Of a stretch of DNA of 25,301 bases, positions 15,642-23,982 are shown piece by piece. The DNA is taken from positions 1 to 25,301 of the forward strand of contig JBAVEL010000157.1 of NCBI GenBank assembly GCA_049587715.1, in the 5' to 3' direction. Below the pieces are notes generated by a model. That model worked only from the letters and a program-made list of their open reading frames with translations. It did not search any database and was not told the origin of the DNA. How positions within the stretch are numbered: position 1 is the stretch's first letter; each line of letters starts with the position of its first letter. This DNA comes from JBAVEL01 sp049587715. Its GTDB lineage: Bacteria > Bacteroidota > Ignavibacteria > UBA10030 > UBA6906. The translations under genes and the position numbers were made by a program.

Positions 15642-17066
15642 ATGGCCCCCCCTCCCGCCATCCCCCCCCGCTTCCTGGAGATCATACCCGATATGTGCTT
15701 CGTGGTCTCCGGTGAGCGCATGATTCTGGACTGCAACGCGCAGGCCCGGGAGATGTTCGACCTGCCCGCCCGGCTGAACGGCACCATCCCCTTCTATTCC
15801 CTTCTCACGGAGGATTCCCCCCGGCCCCTCCTGACGGTTCTCCGGACGGGGAAGCCCGTGGCGGAGGGAGAGGTGCGCCTTCGGGCGGCGGACGGGAGGG
15901 TTGTGGATGCCCTCCTGTTCATCCGGACCCTCCGGCAGAACGGCGCCCCCATCCTGTACGTGGTGGCGCGGGATGTCTCGGAGGCCAAGAAGAAGGAGCT
16001 GGACCTCCTCCGCTTCTCCAACGTGGTGCACTATACGGTCAACCCCATCCAGATCACGGACTCGCTCGGGCGCATGGTCTACGTGAACCCGGCCTTCGAG
16101 CGGGCCACCGGGTATTCCAAGGAGGAGCTGATCGGCCGCACCCCGGGGGTGATCTCCAGCGGGAAATACTCCCGGGAGTTCTGGCAGAAGGTCTGGGCGG
16201 CCATCTCCTCGGGCTCGGTCTGGACGGGGGAGATCGAAAACCGGAAGAAGGGGGGGGAAGCCCTCTACACCCAGTTGCTCATCTCACCCATCATCGACGC
16301 CGAGGGGAAGGTGACGGGCTACCTGGGGGCCCACAGGGACATCACCAAGCAGAAGGAGCTGGAGCAGCAGCTCATGCACTCCCAGAAGATGGAGAGCATC
16401 GGCACGCTGGCGGCAGGCATCGCCCACGAGGTGGGAAACCCCCTGGCATCCATCTCCTCGGTGGTCCAGGTTCTGGCGCGCACAACCAACGACCCCTTCG
16501 CCCGCGAGAAGCTGGCCCTCGTCCAATCCCAGGTGCACCGGATCACCAAGATCATCCGGGACCTGGTGGATTTCTCCCGTCCTTCCAACTACCAGATTCA
16601 GCCCACCGACCTGGCGCGGAGCGTGAAGGATGCGGTGGAGATCGTGCGCATGTCCAAGAAGGCGAAGGAGATTGCCTTCCAGACCGAGGTCCGGGCCGAC
16701 ATCCCGCTCCTCAGCCTTGTTCCCGACCAGGTCTCCCAGGTGTTCATCAACATCCTGCTGAACGCGGTGGATGCCATGAACGGCACCCCGGGGGTCGTTT
16801 CGGTGACCGTGGACCGGTCGGATCAGGAGGTGAGCGTCACGATCCGCGATACCGGCCTCGGCATCGCCCCCGCCAACATGCCCAAGATCTTCGAGCCCTT
16901 CTTTACGACAAAACCCGTGGGGGAGGGAACGGGCCTGGGCCTCTGGGTGAGCTACGGCATCATCCGGAGTTTCCGGGGGGATATCGCCGTGCGGAGCGAG
17001 CCGGGCCGGGGGGCCGTCTTCACCGTCACGTTGCCCCTGCACACGGGAGGGTTTGCCCATGGCTGA
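15642..17066 (+). CDS. PAS-domain sensor histidine kinase, soluble
   Basis: A 474-residue kinase. Two PAS domains occupy about residues 5-115 and 125-240; the second shows VNPAFERATGYSKEELIG and YLGAHRDITKQKELE. HisKA follows, with the phospho-accepting His262 in GIAHEVGNPL, and then a HATPase_c domain with an N-box-like INILLNAVDAM, DTGLGI and GTGLGLWVSYGII. No transmembrane segment or signal peptide is seen, so it senses a cytoplasmic signal such as redox state or a ligand in the PAS pockets. The ATG at 15642 has GGAAG upstream, and the gene overlaps the activator gene by 8 bp. It resembles NtrB-type kinases paired with NtrC regulators. Confidence 0.9.
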   Translation: MAPPPAIPPRFLEIIPDMCFVVSGERMILDCNAQAREMFDLPARLNGTIPFYSLLTEDSPRPLLTVLRTGKPVAEGEVRLRAADGRVVDALLFIRTLRQNGAPILYVVARDVSEAKKKELDLLRFSNVVHYTVNPIQITDSLGRMVYVNPAFERATGYSKEELIGRTPGVISSGKYSREFWQKVWAAISSGSVWTGEIENRKKGGEALYTQLLISPIIDAEGKVTGYLGAHRDITKQKELEQQLMHSQKMESIGTLAAGIAHEVGNPLASISSVVQVLARTTNDPFAREKLALVQSQVHRITKIIRDLVDFSRPSNYQIQPTDLARSVKDAVEIVRMSKKAKEIAFQTEVRADIPLLSLVPDQVSQVFINILLNAVDAMNGTPGVVSVTVDRSDQEVSVTIRDTGLGIAPANMPKIFEPFFTTKPVGEGTGLGLWVSYGIIRSFRGDIAVRSEPGRGAVFTVTLPLHTGGFAHG

Positions 17067-18423
17067 CACGATACTGGTTGTGGACGATGAGGAGCTGATC
17101 CGCGAGTCCCTCTCCTTTGTCCTGAAGAAGGAGGGCTACGGGGTTCTGGACGCTCCCAACGGACGGGCGGCCCTTGAGATCATCCGGCGCGAGTCGGTGG
17201 ACCTGGTGATCACAGACCTGGAAATGCCCGAGATGAAGGGGATCCAGCTTCTGGAGGCGATCACCCAGTGCACGCCCGAGACCCTGGTGCTGATCATCAC
17301 GGCGTACGGATCCATCGAGACGGCGATTGCCGCCCTCCGCAAGGGGGCGGTGGACTATGTTCTGAAGCCCGTGGAGTTCGACGAGCTGCTGGTGAAGATC
17401 CGCCGGCTCCTGGCGCAGCGCCAGCTCGCCATGGAGAACCGGATGCTGCGCACCGAGCTGCAAAGGCGCTACGACTTCAGCAACATCGTGGGGCAGAGTC
17501 CTCCCATGCAGGGGGTGTTTGACACCATCCGGAAGGTGGCCGCCACCGAGGGGACGGTGCTCATTACGGGGAAGAGCGGCACCGGGAAGGAGCTGGTGGC
17601 GCGGGCCATCCACTACAACAGCGGGAGGGCGGCCAGGCAGTTCGTGGCCGTCAACTGCGGGGCGGTCGTGGAGAACCTGTTCGAGAGCGAGCTGTTCGGA
17701 CACCGGAGGGGTTCTTTTACGGGCGCCACCATGGACAAGGACGGTTTCTTCAAGGTGGCCGGCGGCGGAACCCTCTTCCTGGACGAGGTGAGCGAGATCC
17801 CGATGCACCTCCAGGTGAAGCTCCTGCGGGCCATCGAGCTGAAGGAGATCATCCCGGTGGGTGCGGCCATGCCGCAGTCTGTGGACGTGCGCATCATCGC
17901 CTCCACGAACAGGAACCTGGCCAAGGAGGTGGAGGCCGGGCGCTACCGGGAGGACCTCTATTACCGCCTGAACGTGGTGGAGATCTGTCTGCCGACCCTG
18001 GGGGAGCGCCCCGAGGACATCCCCCTCCTGGTGCAGCATTTCATTGCGCGCTACGCGCAGGAAATGAACAAGAACGTGCGCGGCGTCTCGAACGAGGTGA
18101 TGAAGCGCCTCCTGTCGCACCCCTGGAGGGGAGAGGTGCGGGAGCTGGAGAACATCATCGAGCGCGCGGTCATCTTCGCCGACGGGGGGCTCATCACCGA
18201 GAAGGAGCTCCCCGCCTTCTTTGGGCAGTCCCAGGGACCCTCCTACGCCTTCGACGCCGCCCGCCCCCTCAAGGAGGCGATCGATGAGTTCGAGAGGCAG
18301 TATATCGGGCACGCCCTCCGCACCCACCAGTACAACAAGGACCAGACGGCAAAGGCGCTCTCCATCAGCCTCTCCTCCCTGTACCGGAAGATCGAAGAGC
18401 TGAGCATTCCTTTGCAGGGGTAG
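17059..18423 (+). CDS. NtrC-family sigma-54 transcriptional activator
   Basis: A 454-residue regulator. The receiver has phospho-acceptor D53 (ITDLEMPEMKG) and Lys in VLKPVEF. The AAA+ domain has Walker A GKSGTGKE near 171-178, the sigma-54 contact loop GSFTGA at 218-223 (usually GAFTGA), Walker B TLFLDEV, and an arginine-finger region FREDLYYRLN-like (YREDLYYRLN). A Fis-type helix-turn-helix lies at the C-terminus (DQTAKALSISLSSLYRKIEEL). Translation from ATG 17059 overlaps the kinase gene, so the pair forms a two-component system. It is the only sigma-54 activator in the window and the natural candidate to bind the TTCCCA-N4-TKGGAA sites found before six transcription units. Confidence 0.94.
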   Translation: MADTILVVDDEELIRESLSFVLKKEGYGVLDAPNGRAALEIIRRESVDLVITDLEMPEMKGIQLLEAITQCTPETLVLIITAYGSIETAIAALRKGAVDYVLKPVEFDELLVKIRRLLAQRQLAMENRMLRTELQRRYDFSNIVGQSPPMQGVFDTIRKVAATEGTVLITGKSGTGKELVARAIHYNSGRAARQFVAVNCGAVVENLFESELFGHRRGSFTGATMDKDGFFKVAGGGTLFLDEVSEIPMHLQVKLLRAIELKEIIPVGAAMPQSVDVRIIASTNRNLAKEVEAGRYREDLYYRLNVVEICLPTLGERPEDIPLLVQHFIARYAQEMNKNVRGVSNEVMKRLLSHPWRGEVRELENIIERAVIFADGGLITEKELPAFFGQSQGPSYAFDAARPLKEAIDEFERQYIGHALRTHQYNKDQTAKALSISLSSLYRKIEELSIPLQG

Positions 18424-18440
18424 GAATTCCCCCCGTCCTT

Positions 18441-18456
18441 TTCCCATGTCTTGGAA
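18441..18456. promoter_or_regulatory. Activator site (UAS) of the receiver gene
   Basis: TTCCCA-TGTC-TTGGAA has one mismatch from perfect symmetry. It begins 17 bp after the activator stop codon and lies 71 bp upstream of a sigma-54-like element. Confidence 0.55.
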
Positions 18457-18527
18457 CCTGCGCGCCCCCGCACGGGGGAGGGCGGCGGAAAACGGTTCCA
18501 GGGGGCCGGGCCCGCGCCTCCCCCGCT

Positions 18528-18543
18528 TGGCACGCCTCTTGAA
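18528..18543 (+). promoter_or_regulatory. Sigma-54-like promoter of the receiver gene
   Basis: TGGCAC-GCCTC-TTGAA, with an extra T before the TGG as in the YTGGCACG consensus. The -12 dinucleotide is GA rather than GC. It lies 53 bp before the start codon. Confidence 0.55.
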
Positions 18544-18596
18544 AAAGCCCCCTCAGGCTCGGCCACACGGACGCACACAGGCGGAGAGCAGGGGAA

Positions 18597-19028
18597 ATGG
18601 CGGAGACGCCGGGGAACTGGGAGGCGCAGGGCGGGAAGCCCGCCCTTCACCACGCGGGCGCACAGAGGAAGACCATCCTCATCTGCAGCCCGGACCCGGG
18701 GCTTCGTTCGGGCCTTGCCATGCTCTTTCAGGACCGCTACGATGTGCTGAGCAGCGAAACCCCCTCGCTTCTGAACCCGGCCGGGGAAACGCACCCCGCC
18801 GATCTCCTGATCCTGGATGAGGTGCCCACCGAAGCGCTTCTCGGAGCCATCGATCATATGAAGGCACAGCGGGGGCTTGTCCCCGTGATCCTCCTCTATG
18901 TCTGCAGTCCGAGGAACTGTGTCCTGGACAGGACCGCCCGGGATCACGTGGATGCCGTTTTCTACAAGCCCCCGGATGTGGATGATGTGGCCCGGCGGGT
19001 GGAAGAGCTGCTGGTGGAGCGCGTCTGA
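18597..19028 (+). CDS. Stand-alone response-regulator receiver protein
   Basis: A 143-residue CheY-like domain after a 24-residue extension. D74 in LLILDEVP is the likely phospho-acceptor, S104 fills the conserved Thr/Ser site and K124 is in FYKPPD. The acidic pocket near residue 33 has SPD rather than DD, so phosphorylation may be weak. There is no output domain. It lies between the two-component pair and the 13-heme fusion, under its own sigma-54-like promoter, so it could be a phosphate sink or feedback partner of the kinase, or a protein-binding switch. Which is unknown. Confidence 0.8.
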   Translation: MAETPGNWEAQGGKPALHHAGAQRKTILICSPDPGLRSGLAMLFQDRYDVLSSETPSLLNPAGETHPADLLILDEVPTEALLGAIDHMKAQRGLVPVILLYVCSPRNCVLDRTARDHVDAVFYKPPDVDDVARRVEELLVERV

Positions 19029-19074
19029 GCTCCCCCGCGGGGCCGTCCCCACCCCTGCAAAACCCCCGTGAGGA

Positions 19075-19090
19075 CTCCCACTTTTGGGAA
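19075..19090. promoter_or_regulatory. Activator site (UAS) of the 13-heme fusion gene
   Basis: CTCCCA-CTTT-TGGGAA has one mismatch from perfect symmetry and lies 60 bp upstream of the sigma-54-like element at 19151. Confidence 0.55.
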
Positions 19091-19150
19091 CCGCTGCATC
19101 GGGTACCCCCCGCCATGTGGTAAAAATCAACAATAACGGCCTCGCCTTCT

Positions 19151-19166
19151 TGGCATGGGGATTGAA
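19151..19166 (+). promoter_or_regulatory. Sigma-54-like promoter of the 13-heme fusion gene
   Basis: TGGCAT-GGGGA-TTGAA, again preceded by T and followed by A, as in the element before the receiver gene. It ends 48 bp before the preferred start codon. Confidence 0.55.
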
Positions 19167-19214
19167 AATACCGCACCTGTTCCCCCCCGTCCCGTGAAGA
19201 CGCCCTTTCTGCAT

Positions 19215-21362
19215 ATGAAATCAGGCCGGCTCCTCCTTCGTGTCGCGGTGCTGCTTCTGCCCTTCGCGGCTCCTGCTCAGACCACCGAGGAATGCATGGC
19301 ATGCCACGGAGAGCCCTCCCTGGAGATGGAGCGGGCCGGCCGGCCTGTTTCCCTCTTCGTGGACGGCGGCAGGTTTGCCGCATCCGCGCACGGGGACATG
19401 GATTGCACCGGGTGCCACGAGGGCTTCAGGGCGGATGAGATCCCGCATGCCCCGCGCATCACGCGGGTGCGGTGTCAGGCCTGCCACCAGGGGGGGGATC
19501 TCGACCGCTATCCGAAAAGCGTGCACGGAAGACCGGGGCCCGGGGGAACGGAATCCGCATCCTGCGCCGACTGCCACTCGACCCACGCGGTGACCCGGCT
19601 CTCGGATCTGGAGCCCTCCCTCAGGAAGGAGTTCGCCTCGGGCGCCTGCCGCAGGTGTCACGGGGAGATCGCGGCCCTCCTGGCCCGATCCGATCACGGC
19701 CTGGCCCTGGGCCGGGGGGTTTGGGGGGCGCCCACCTGCGTGGATTGCCACGGGGCGCACGCCGTGCTCCATGTCGCCGATTCCGCCTCCCCCACCAGCA
19801 GGCACGCCGAGGCACGGATGTGCCTGGGCTGCCACCTGGACAATCCGGATGTCCGCTCGCGCGTCGGCCCTTCGGCGGGCTTCATCGACTCCTACGAACA
19901 GAGCGTTCACGGGCAGGCGGTGCAGAAGGGGAACGAGAGCGCCGCAGTGTGTTCGGATTGCCACGGCAGCCACGAGGTGCGGAAGGCCTCCCGGAGTGAT
20001 TCCCGCGTCGCCAAACAGCGCATTGCGGCGACCTGCGGGGCATGCCATTCGGATGTGCGCGATGCGTACGAAGGAAGCGTGCACGGGAAGGCCCTGGAGG
20101 CGGGCATCGAGGCATCGGCCAGTTGCACCGACTGCCACGGGGAACACGGCATCCTGTCGCCCCAGGATCCCCGCTCTCCGGTTGCCGCCCGGAACGTGTC
20201 GGCCCGGGTGTGCACCCCCTGCCATGAGTCTGCAAAGCTGACGGCCAAATACGGGCTGGCGGCCGACCGCTTCCGGTCCTTTGCCGACAGCTACCACGGC
20301 CTCGCCGGAAGGGCCGGCTCCGTGGAGGTGGCCAACTGCGCGAGCTGCCACGGGGTGCACGACATCAAGCCGTCCGGCGACTCCACCTCCCGGATTCACC
20401 CCCGGAATCTGGCCGCCACCTGCGGCTCCTGCCATCCCGGCGCGAACGAGAACTTCACAAAGGGCGCGGTGCATGTCATTCCCGGCGCCGGGGATGACGG
20501 CATCCTTTCTTTCGTCGCATCGTCCTACGTCGTTCTGATCGTTGTCCTGGTGGGGGGCATGTTCCTCCACAACGCACTGGACTTCATCAGGAAATCCCGG
20601 CGCCGCCTCTCCGAACGGAGGGGGCTGTCACACCGCCCCCATCCGGGACACCGCCTCTACCTGCGCATGTCGCTGAACGAACGGCTGCAGCACGGGGCGC
20701 TGCTTGTGAGCTTCCTGACGCTGGTGGTCACCGGGTTCGCCCTCCGCTACCCCGACGCCTGGTGGGTGGCCCCCGTGCGGAGCCTGAGTCCGTTTGTGTT
20801 CGAGTTGCGGGGGATCGTGCATCGGGTGGCGGGAGTCGCCCTGGTCCTGGTGAGCCTCTATCATGTCTTCTACCTGTTCTTCGACCCGCGGGGCAAGCAG
20901 CTCCTGCGGGACCTCCTCCCCGTCCCTGCGGATCTGCGGGAGGCCCTGGGGATGCTGAAGTACAATATCGGCCTCGCGCGCGAGAGGCCCCGCCTCGGAC
21001 GCTTCAGCTACATCGAGAAGAGCGAGTACTGGGCCCTCGTCTGGGGCACCGTCGTGATGGCCGTGACGGGGGTGATTCTCTGGTTCGACAACACGTTCCT
21101 GGGGCTCCTGACAAAGCTCTGGTGGGATGTGGCGCGCAGTGTCCACTACTACGAGGCGTGGCTGGCCACCCTTGCCATCGTCGTGTGGCACTTCTACTTC
21201 GTCATGTTCAATCCCGACACCTATCCCCTCAACCTGGCCTTCTGGAAGGGAACCCTGAGCGAGGAGGAGATGGAGGAGGAACATCCCCGCGAGCTGGAGG
21301 AAATCCGCCGCCGCGAGAACGCCCGGGCGCCTGAGGAAGCAGAGGAGGATTCCCCCGCATGA
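19215..21362 (+). CDS. 13-heme cytochrome c / cytochrome b fusion, CbcL-like quinol oxidase
   Basis: A 715-residue protein. A signal peptide (1-22, ending at APAQ) is followed by 13 CxxCH motifs up to about residue 415, with repeated SVHG segments between them. A membrane anchor (about 430-452) comes next, then a four-helix cytochrome b561-type domain with heme-ligand candidates in HGALLVSF, HRVAGV, HVFYLFF and VVWHFYF. The tail is highly acidic. This architecture matches Geobacter CbcL, in which quinol oxidation at b hemes feeds a periplasmic multiheme wire; CbcL has nine c hemes, so this one is longer. The ATG at 19215 gives a clean signal peptide but has a weak RBS; GTG 19194 is an alternative. 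Confidence 0.88.
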   Translation: MKSGRLLLRVAVLLLPFAAPAQTTEECMACHGEPSLEMERAGRPVSLFVDGGRFAASAHGDMDCTGCHEGFRADEIPHAPRITRVRCQACHQGGDLDRYPKSVHGRPGPGGTESASCADCHSTHAVTRLSDLEPSLRKEFASGACRRCHGEIAALLARSDHGLALGRGVWGAPTCVDCHGAHAVLHVADSASPTSRHAEARMCLGCHLDNPDVRSRVGPSAGFIDSYEQSVHGQAVQKGNESAAVCSDCHGSHEVRKASRSDSRVAKQRIAATCGACHSDVRDAYEGSVHGKALEAGIEASASCTDCHGEHGILSPQDPRSPVAARNVSARVCTPCHESAKLTAKYGLAADRFRSFADSYHGLAGRAGSVEVANCASCHGVHDIKPSGDSTSRIHPRNLAATCGSCHPGANENFTKGAVHVIPGAGDDGILSFVASSYVVLIVVLVGGMFLHNALDFIRKSRRRLSERRGLSHRPHPGHRLYLRMSLNERLQHGALLVSFLTLVVTGFALRYPDAWWVAPVRSLSPFVFELRGIVHRVAGVALVLVSLYHVFYLFFDPRGKQLLRDLLPVPADLREALGMLKYNIGLARERPRLGRFSYIEKSEYWALVWGTVVMAVTGVILWFDNTFLGLLTKLWWDVARSVHYYEAWLATLAIVVWHFYFVMFNPDTYPLNLAFWKGTLSEEEMEEEHPRELEEIRRRENARAPEEAEEDSPA

Positions 21363-21470
21363 AGGGGAGGCGTCCCGGTTCCCATCTGTTCCTCTGCGGA
21401 CCCGGGCGCGGCGCCCGCTCCCGGGCCTCCGGCCTTCTCTCCGTGCCGGGCGGGGCTGTCGGGTCCCGGT

Positions 21471-21499
21471 TTGCGTATCGTTGGGGCAACGCCTATCTT
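21471..21499 (+). promoter_or_regulatory. Possible sigma-70 promoter of the tetraheme gene
   Basis: TTGCGT, 17 bp, TATCTT. The spacer holds a small perfect inverted repeat CGTTG-GGG-CAACG (21479-21491). No sigma-54 element or activator repeat is seen before this gene, unlike most neighbours. Confidence 0.4.
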
Positions 21500-21577
21500 A
21501 CCTTTACCGGTGGAGCCACGCGCGGGAGGCGGTGCGCCGCACAGGCATCTTCACGGATCATCATGAAGGAGGTACGT

Positions 21578-22123
21578 ATGAAACCGCTGGTCGGGCTTCT
21601 TGCCGCTCTGGTCATCTTCCTTTTCACGGGCGGGATGCCGGAAGGGGGGAAGGAAAATCGCTTCGTCGGCACCAAGAAGTGCGCCGCCTGCCACAAGTCC
21701 GAGAAGCTGGGGGGAACCGCCTACACGGTGTGGGAGAAGTCGGCCCATGCGGGGGCCTACAAGACCCTGCTCGGTGATGCGGCCAAGAAGATCGCCAGGG
21801 AGAAGGGCCTCAGCGTTCCCCCCTCCGAGGCGCCGGAATGCCTGCGGTGCCATGTCACGGGAGGGGGGACGGCGAAGAACGTGGATGCCTCCTTCAAGAA
21901 AGAAGAGGGGGTGGGCTGCGAGACCTGCCACGGCGCGGCCTCCGGCTATCTGATGGTGCACAACAAGAAGAACTCCACGGAGAAGGCGGTGGCGGCGGGG
22001 CTCGTGCGTGGCGCGAAGGAAGCCAAGTCGTGCACGGTCTGCCACAACGACCAGAGTCCCACCTTCAAGGGCTTTACGTTCGATGCAATGTGGGCCAAGG
22101 TGGAACACGCCCGCAAGAAGTAG
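21578..22123 (+). CDS. Tetraheme cytochrome c, c554-like
   Basis: A 181-residue protein with a signal segment (about 1-19) and four heme motifs, CAACH, CLRCH, CETCH and CTVCH. The segment FVGTKKCAACHKSEKLGGTAYTVWEKSAHA is cut here into FVGTKKCAACH and VWEKSAHA, both typical of the cytochrome c554/c-prime family. The ATG at 21578 follows a full AAGGAGGT Shine-Dalgarno; the in-frame extension to 21359 is rejected. The protein is small, soluble and Lys-rich, so it is a good candidate for the periplasmic shuttle between the inner-membrane oxidases and the outer-membrane conduit. Confidence 0.9.
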   Translation: MKPLVGLLAALVIFLFTGGMPEGGKENRFVGTKKCAACHKSEKLGGTAYTVWEKSAHAGAYKTLLGDAAKKIAREKGLSVPPSEAPECLRCHVTGGGTAKNVDASFKKEEGVGCETCHGAASGYLMVHNKKNSTEKAVAAGLVRGAKEAKSCTVCHNDQSPTFKGFTFDAMWAKVEHARKK

Positions 22124-22143
22124 AGCCGCACGGAAGACACCGT

Positions 22144-22175
22144 GAAAGGCCGGGCCGCCGCGGGCCCGGTCTTTC
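22144..22175 (+). terminator. Strong hairpin between tetraheme and heptaheme genes
   Basis: GAAAGGCCGGGCC (22144-22156) pairs with GGCCCGGTCTTTC (22163-22175) with one G-U wobble and a 6-base loop. No long T-run follows, so it may act as an attenuator or a transcript stabiliser rather than a full stop. The next start codon is 18 bp further on. Confidence 0.5.
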
Positions 22176-22192
22176 CGTCTTCGGGGAGAACC

Positions 22193-23689
22193 ATGCGCAC
22201 GCGCCGACTGCCGGACACCCTCTATAATCCCGTGAGCCTCGCCGGCGGCATCATTGCCGCCGTCGCCTTCGGGGCCATACTCTTTCTCACGCTGGTGGAG
22301 TTCCTCCAGGCGGACGCCCCCGCCTACATCGGCATCATCTCCTATGTTCTGCTGCCGGTGCCCCTGGTGGCGGGCCTTCTGCTGATTCCCCTGGGCGTCT
22401 GGCGCGAGAAGCGCCGTCTCCGGAGTGGCCGGGCCGCCAGCCGGATGGCCTTCACCCTGGACCTGAACCTCCCCCGGCACCGCTCCGCCGCCGCGTTCTT
22501 TTCGGGGGGAACGCTCCTCCTCCTGCTCTTTACGGCCTACGGCAGCTACCGGGCCTTCGAATGGACCGAATCCACCGAGTTCTGCGGGGCCACCTGTCAC
22601 GAGGTCATGGAGCCCGAATACACTGCCTATCAGCATTCCCCCCACGCGCGGGTCCCCTGCGTGGACTGCCATGTGGGCTCGGGGGCGGACTGGTATCTCC
22701 GGTCCAAGCTCTCGGGGGCCTACCAGGTGTACGCGGTGGCCGTCAATTCCTTCCCCCGCCCCATCCCCACGCCCATCCGCAATCTGCGTCCCGCGCAGGA
22801 GACCTGCGAGCGCTGCCACTGGCCCTCCCATTTCGCGGGGGAGAAGAAGTACGTGAACACGTACTTCAAATCGGACGAGGCCAACACCCGGTGGACCCTG
22901 GCCCTGCTGATGAAGATCGGCGGCGGGGCGAGGGAGAGCGGACCCGTGGGGGGCATCCACTGGCACATGAACATCGCCAACGAGGTGACCTATGCCTCCG
23001 CCGACAGCCAGCGGCAGGTCATCCCCTGGGTGCGGGTGCGGAACAGGGCCACCGGGAAGGAGACGGAATACCGCGCCCCCGAAGCGCCCGCCGGCGCGGC
23101 CCTCGAGGAGCTTCCCGCATACCGGATGGACTGCATCGACTGCCACAACCGCCCCTCCCACATCTACCGCCCTCCTGCGCGGATCGTGGACCGGAGCATG
23201 GCCCTGGATGAGGTCAGCACCGCGCTTCCCGGGGTACGCGCGGCGGCCATCGGGGCGCTCGTGCTGCCGTACTCCTCCTCACAAGCCGCCCGGGACAGCA
23301 TCCCGCAGGTGCTGCGGGCCTCCTACGAGGAGAATGATCCTGAGATTGCGGAGAGCAGGGAGGCGCTCATCGCCCGCTCGGGGGAGGTTCTGGCGCGGGA
23401 GTATCTGCGGAACTTCTTCCCCCGGATGGGTGTGAGCTGGAGGGCGTATCCCAACAACATCGGGCACATGAACGATGTGGGGTGCTTCCGCTGCCATGAC
23501 GGTCGCCACGCCGCGCCCGACGGGCGGGTCATTACCAAGGACTGCAACAGTTGCCACGCGATTCTTTCCCAGGGGACCGATCCCATCCCCTCCACGCTGA
23601 CCGTGGGGGGACTGCCCTTCGAGCACCCCGAGGATATCGGAGACGCCTGGATGGATACCAACTGCAGCGAATGTCACACGGGAGGCTGA
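22193..23689 (+). CDS. Heptaheme NapC/NirT-type quinol dehydrogenase, ImcH-like
   Basis: A 498-residue inner-membrane protein with three hydrophobic helices (about 12-40, 44-70 and 97-122), followed by seven heme motifs: CGATCH near 131 (CX3CH), then CVDCH, CERCH, CIDCH, CFRCH, CNSCH and CSECH. The region FCGATCHEVMEPEYTAYQHS is split here as FCGATCH and VMEPEYTAY and fits the NapC/NirT quinol-oxidation site. Size, three helices and seven hemes match Geobacter ImcH, which is needed for reduction of high-potential acceptors. The ATG at 22193 has GGGGAG upstream; GTG 22142 would translate through the hairpin. It probably moves quinol electrons to periplasmic cytochromes. Confidence 0.88.
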   Translation: MRTRRLPDTLYNPVSLAGGIIAAVAFGAILFLTLVEFLQADAPAYIGIISYVLLPVPLVAGLLLIPLGVWREKRRLRSGRAASRMAFTLDLNLPRHRSAAAFFSGGTLLLLLFTAYGSYRAFEWTESTEFCGATCHEVMEPEYTAYQHSPHARVPCVDCHVGSGADWYLRSKLSGAYQVYAVAVNSFPRPIPTPIRNLRPAQETCERCHWPSHFAGEKKYVNTYFKSDEANTRWTLALLMKIGGGARESGPVGGIHWHMNIANEVTYASADSQRQVIPWVRVRNRATGKETEYRAPEAPAGAALEELPAYRMDCIDCHNRPSHIYRPPARIVDRSMALDEVSTALPGVRAAAIGALVLPYSSSQAARDSIPQVLRASYEENDPEIAESREALIARSGEVLAREYLRNFFPRMGVSWRAYPNNIGHMNDVGCFRCHDGRHAAPDGRVITKDCNSCHAILSQGTDPIPSTLTVGGLPFEHPEDIGDAWMDTNCSECHTGG

Positions 23690-23835
23690 CCGCTCCGGAT
23701 CACTCCGTCAGCCGGACGCAGACCCGGGATCCGCTCCTTCGAAGGCGCCGGAGCAGGGCCGCGATCAGACGGATGGAGCCGGCCGTCTCCAGGCTCTCCC
23801 CGGGTGTTGTTCTCCTCCTTTTCTGATCCCGTGTT

Positions 23836-23868
23836 CCGGCGCAGGCGTGCCGGCGCAAGCCCCTTTTT
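23836..23868 (+). terminator. Weak terminator-like hairpin after the heptaheme gene
   Basis: CCGGCGC (23836-23842) can pair with GTGCCGG (23847-23853) through one G-U pair. A T5 run follows only after 10 bases (23864-23868), so termination is uncertain. It lies about 147 bp after the stop codon. Confidence 0.3.
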
Positions 23869-23900
23869 CACTCCTGGAAATCCTTTCCCACGGATTGGAA
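23865..23900. promoter_or_regulatory. Tandem activator sites (UAS) of ccmF
   Basis: The proximal site 23885-23900 reads TTCCCA-CGGA-TTGGAA; the distal site 23865-23880 reads TTTTCA-CTCC-TGGAAA. They are 20 bp apart centre to centre, about two helical turns, so both face the same side of the DNA. The proximal site lies 82 bp upstream of the sigma-54-like element. Confidence 0.5.
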
Positions 23901-23982
23901 AGCGGGCCTGGATGGCGCCCGGAGCCCGCCCCTAAAGTGCACCGCAACCCATTCTGTATCATACCGTTGGGGGCATTCCGGG

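Noticed and set aside
17026..18447. 473-codon minus-strand frame opposite the activator gene
   Set aside because: Leu/His/Asp-rich shadow of a well-recognised NtrC-type protein.
18469..18480. CCCCC-GCAC-GGGGG hairpin after the activator gene as a terminator
   Set aside because: Short stem and no T-run; it lies in the regulatory region of the next gene.
21379..21394. TTCCCA half-site before the tetraheme gene as a seventh activator site
   Set aside because: The second half-site is missing and no -24/-12 element follows.
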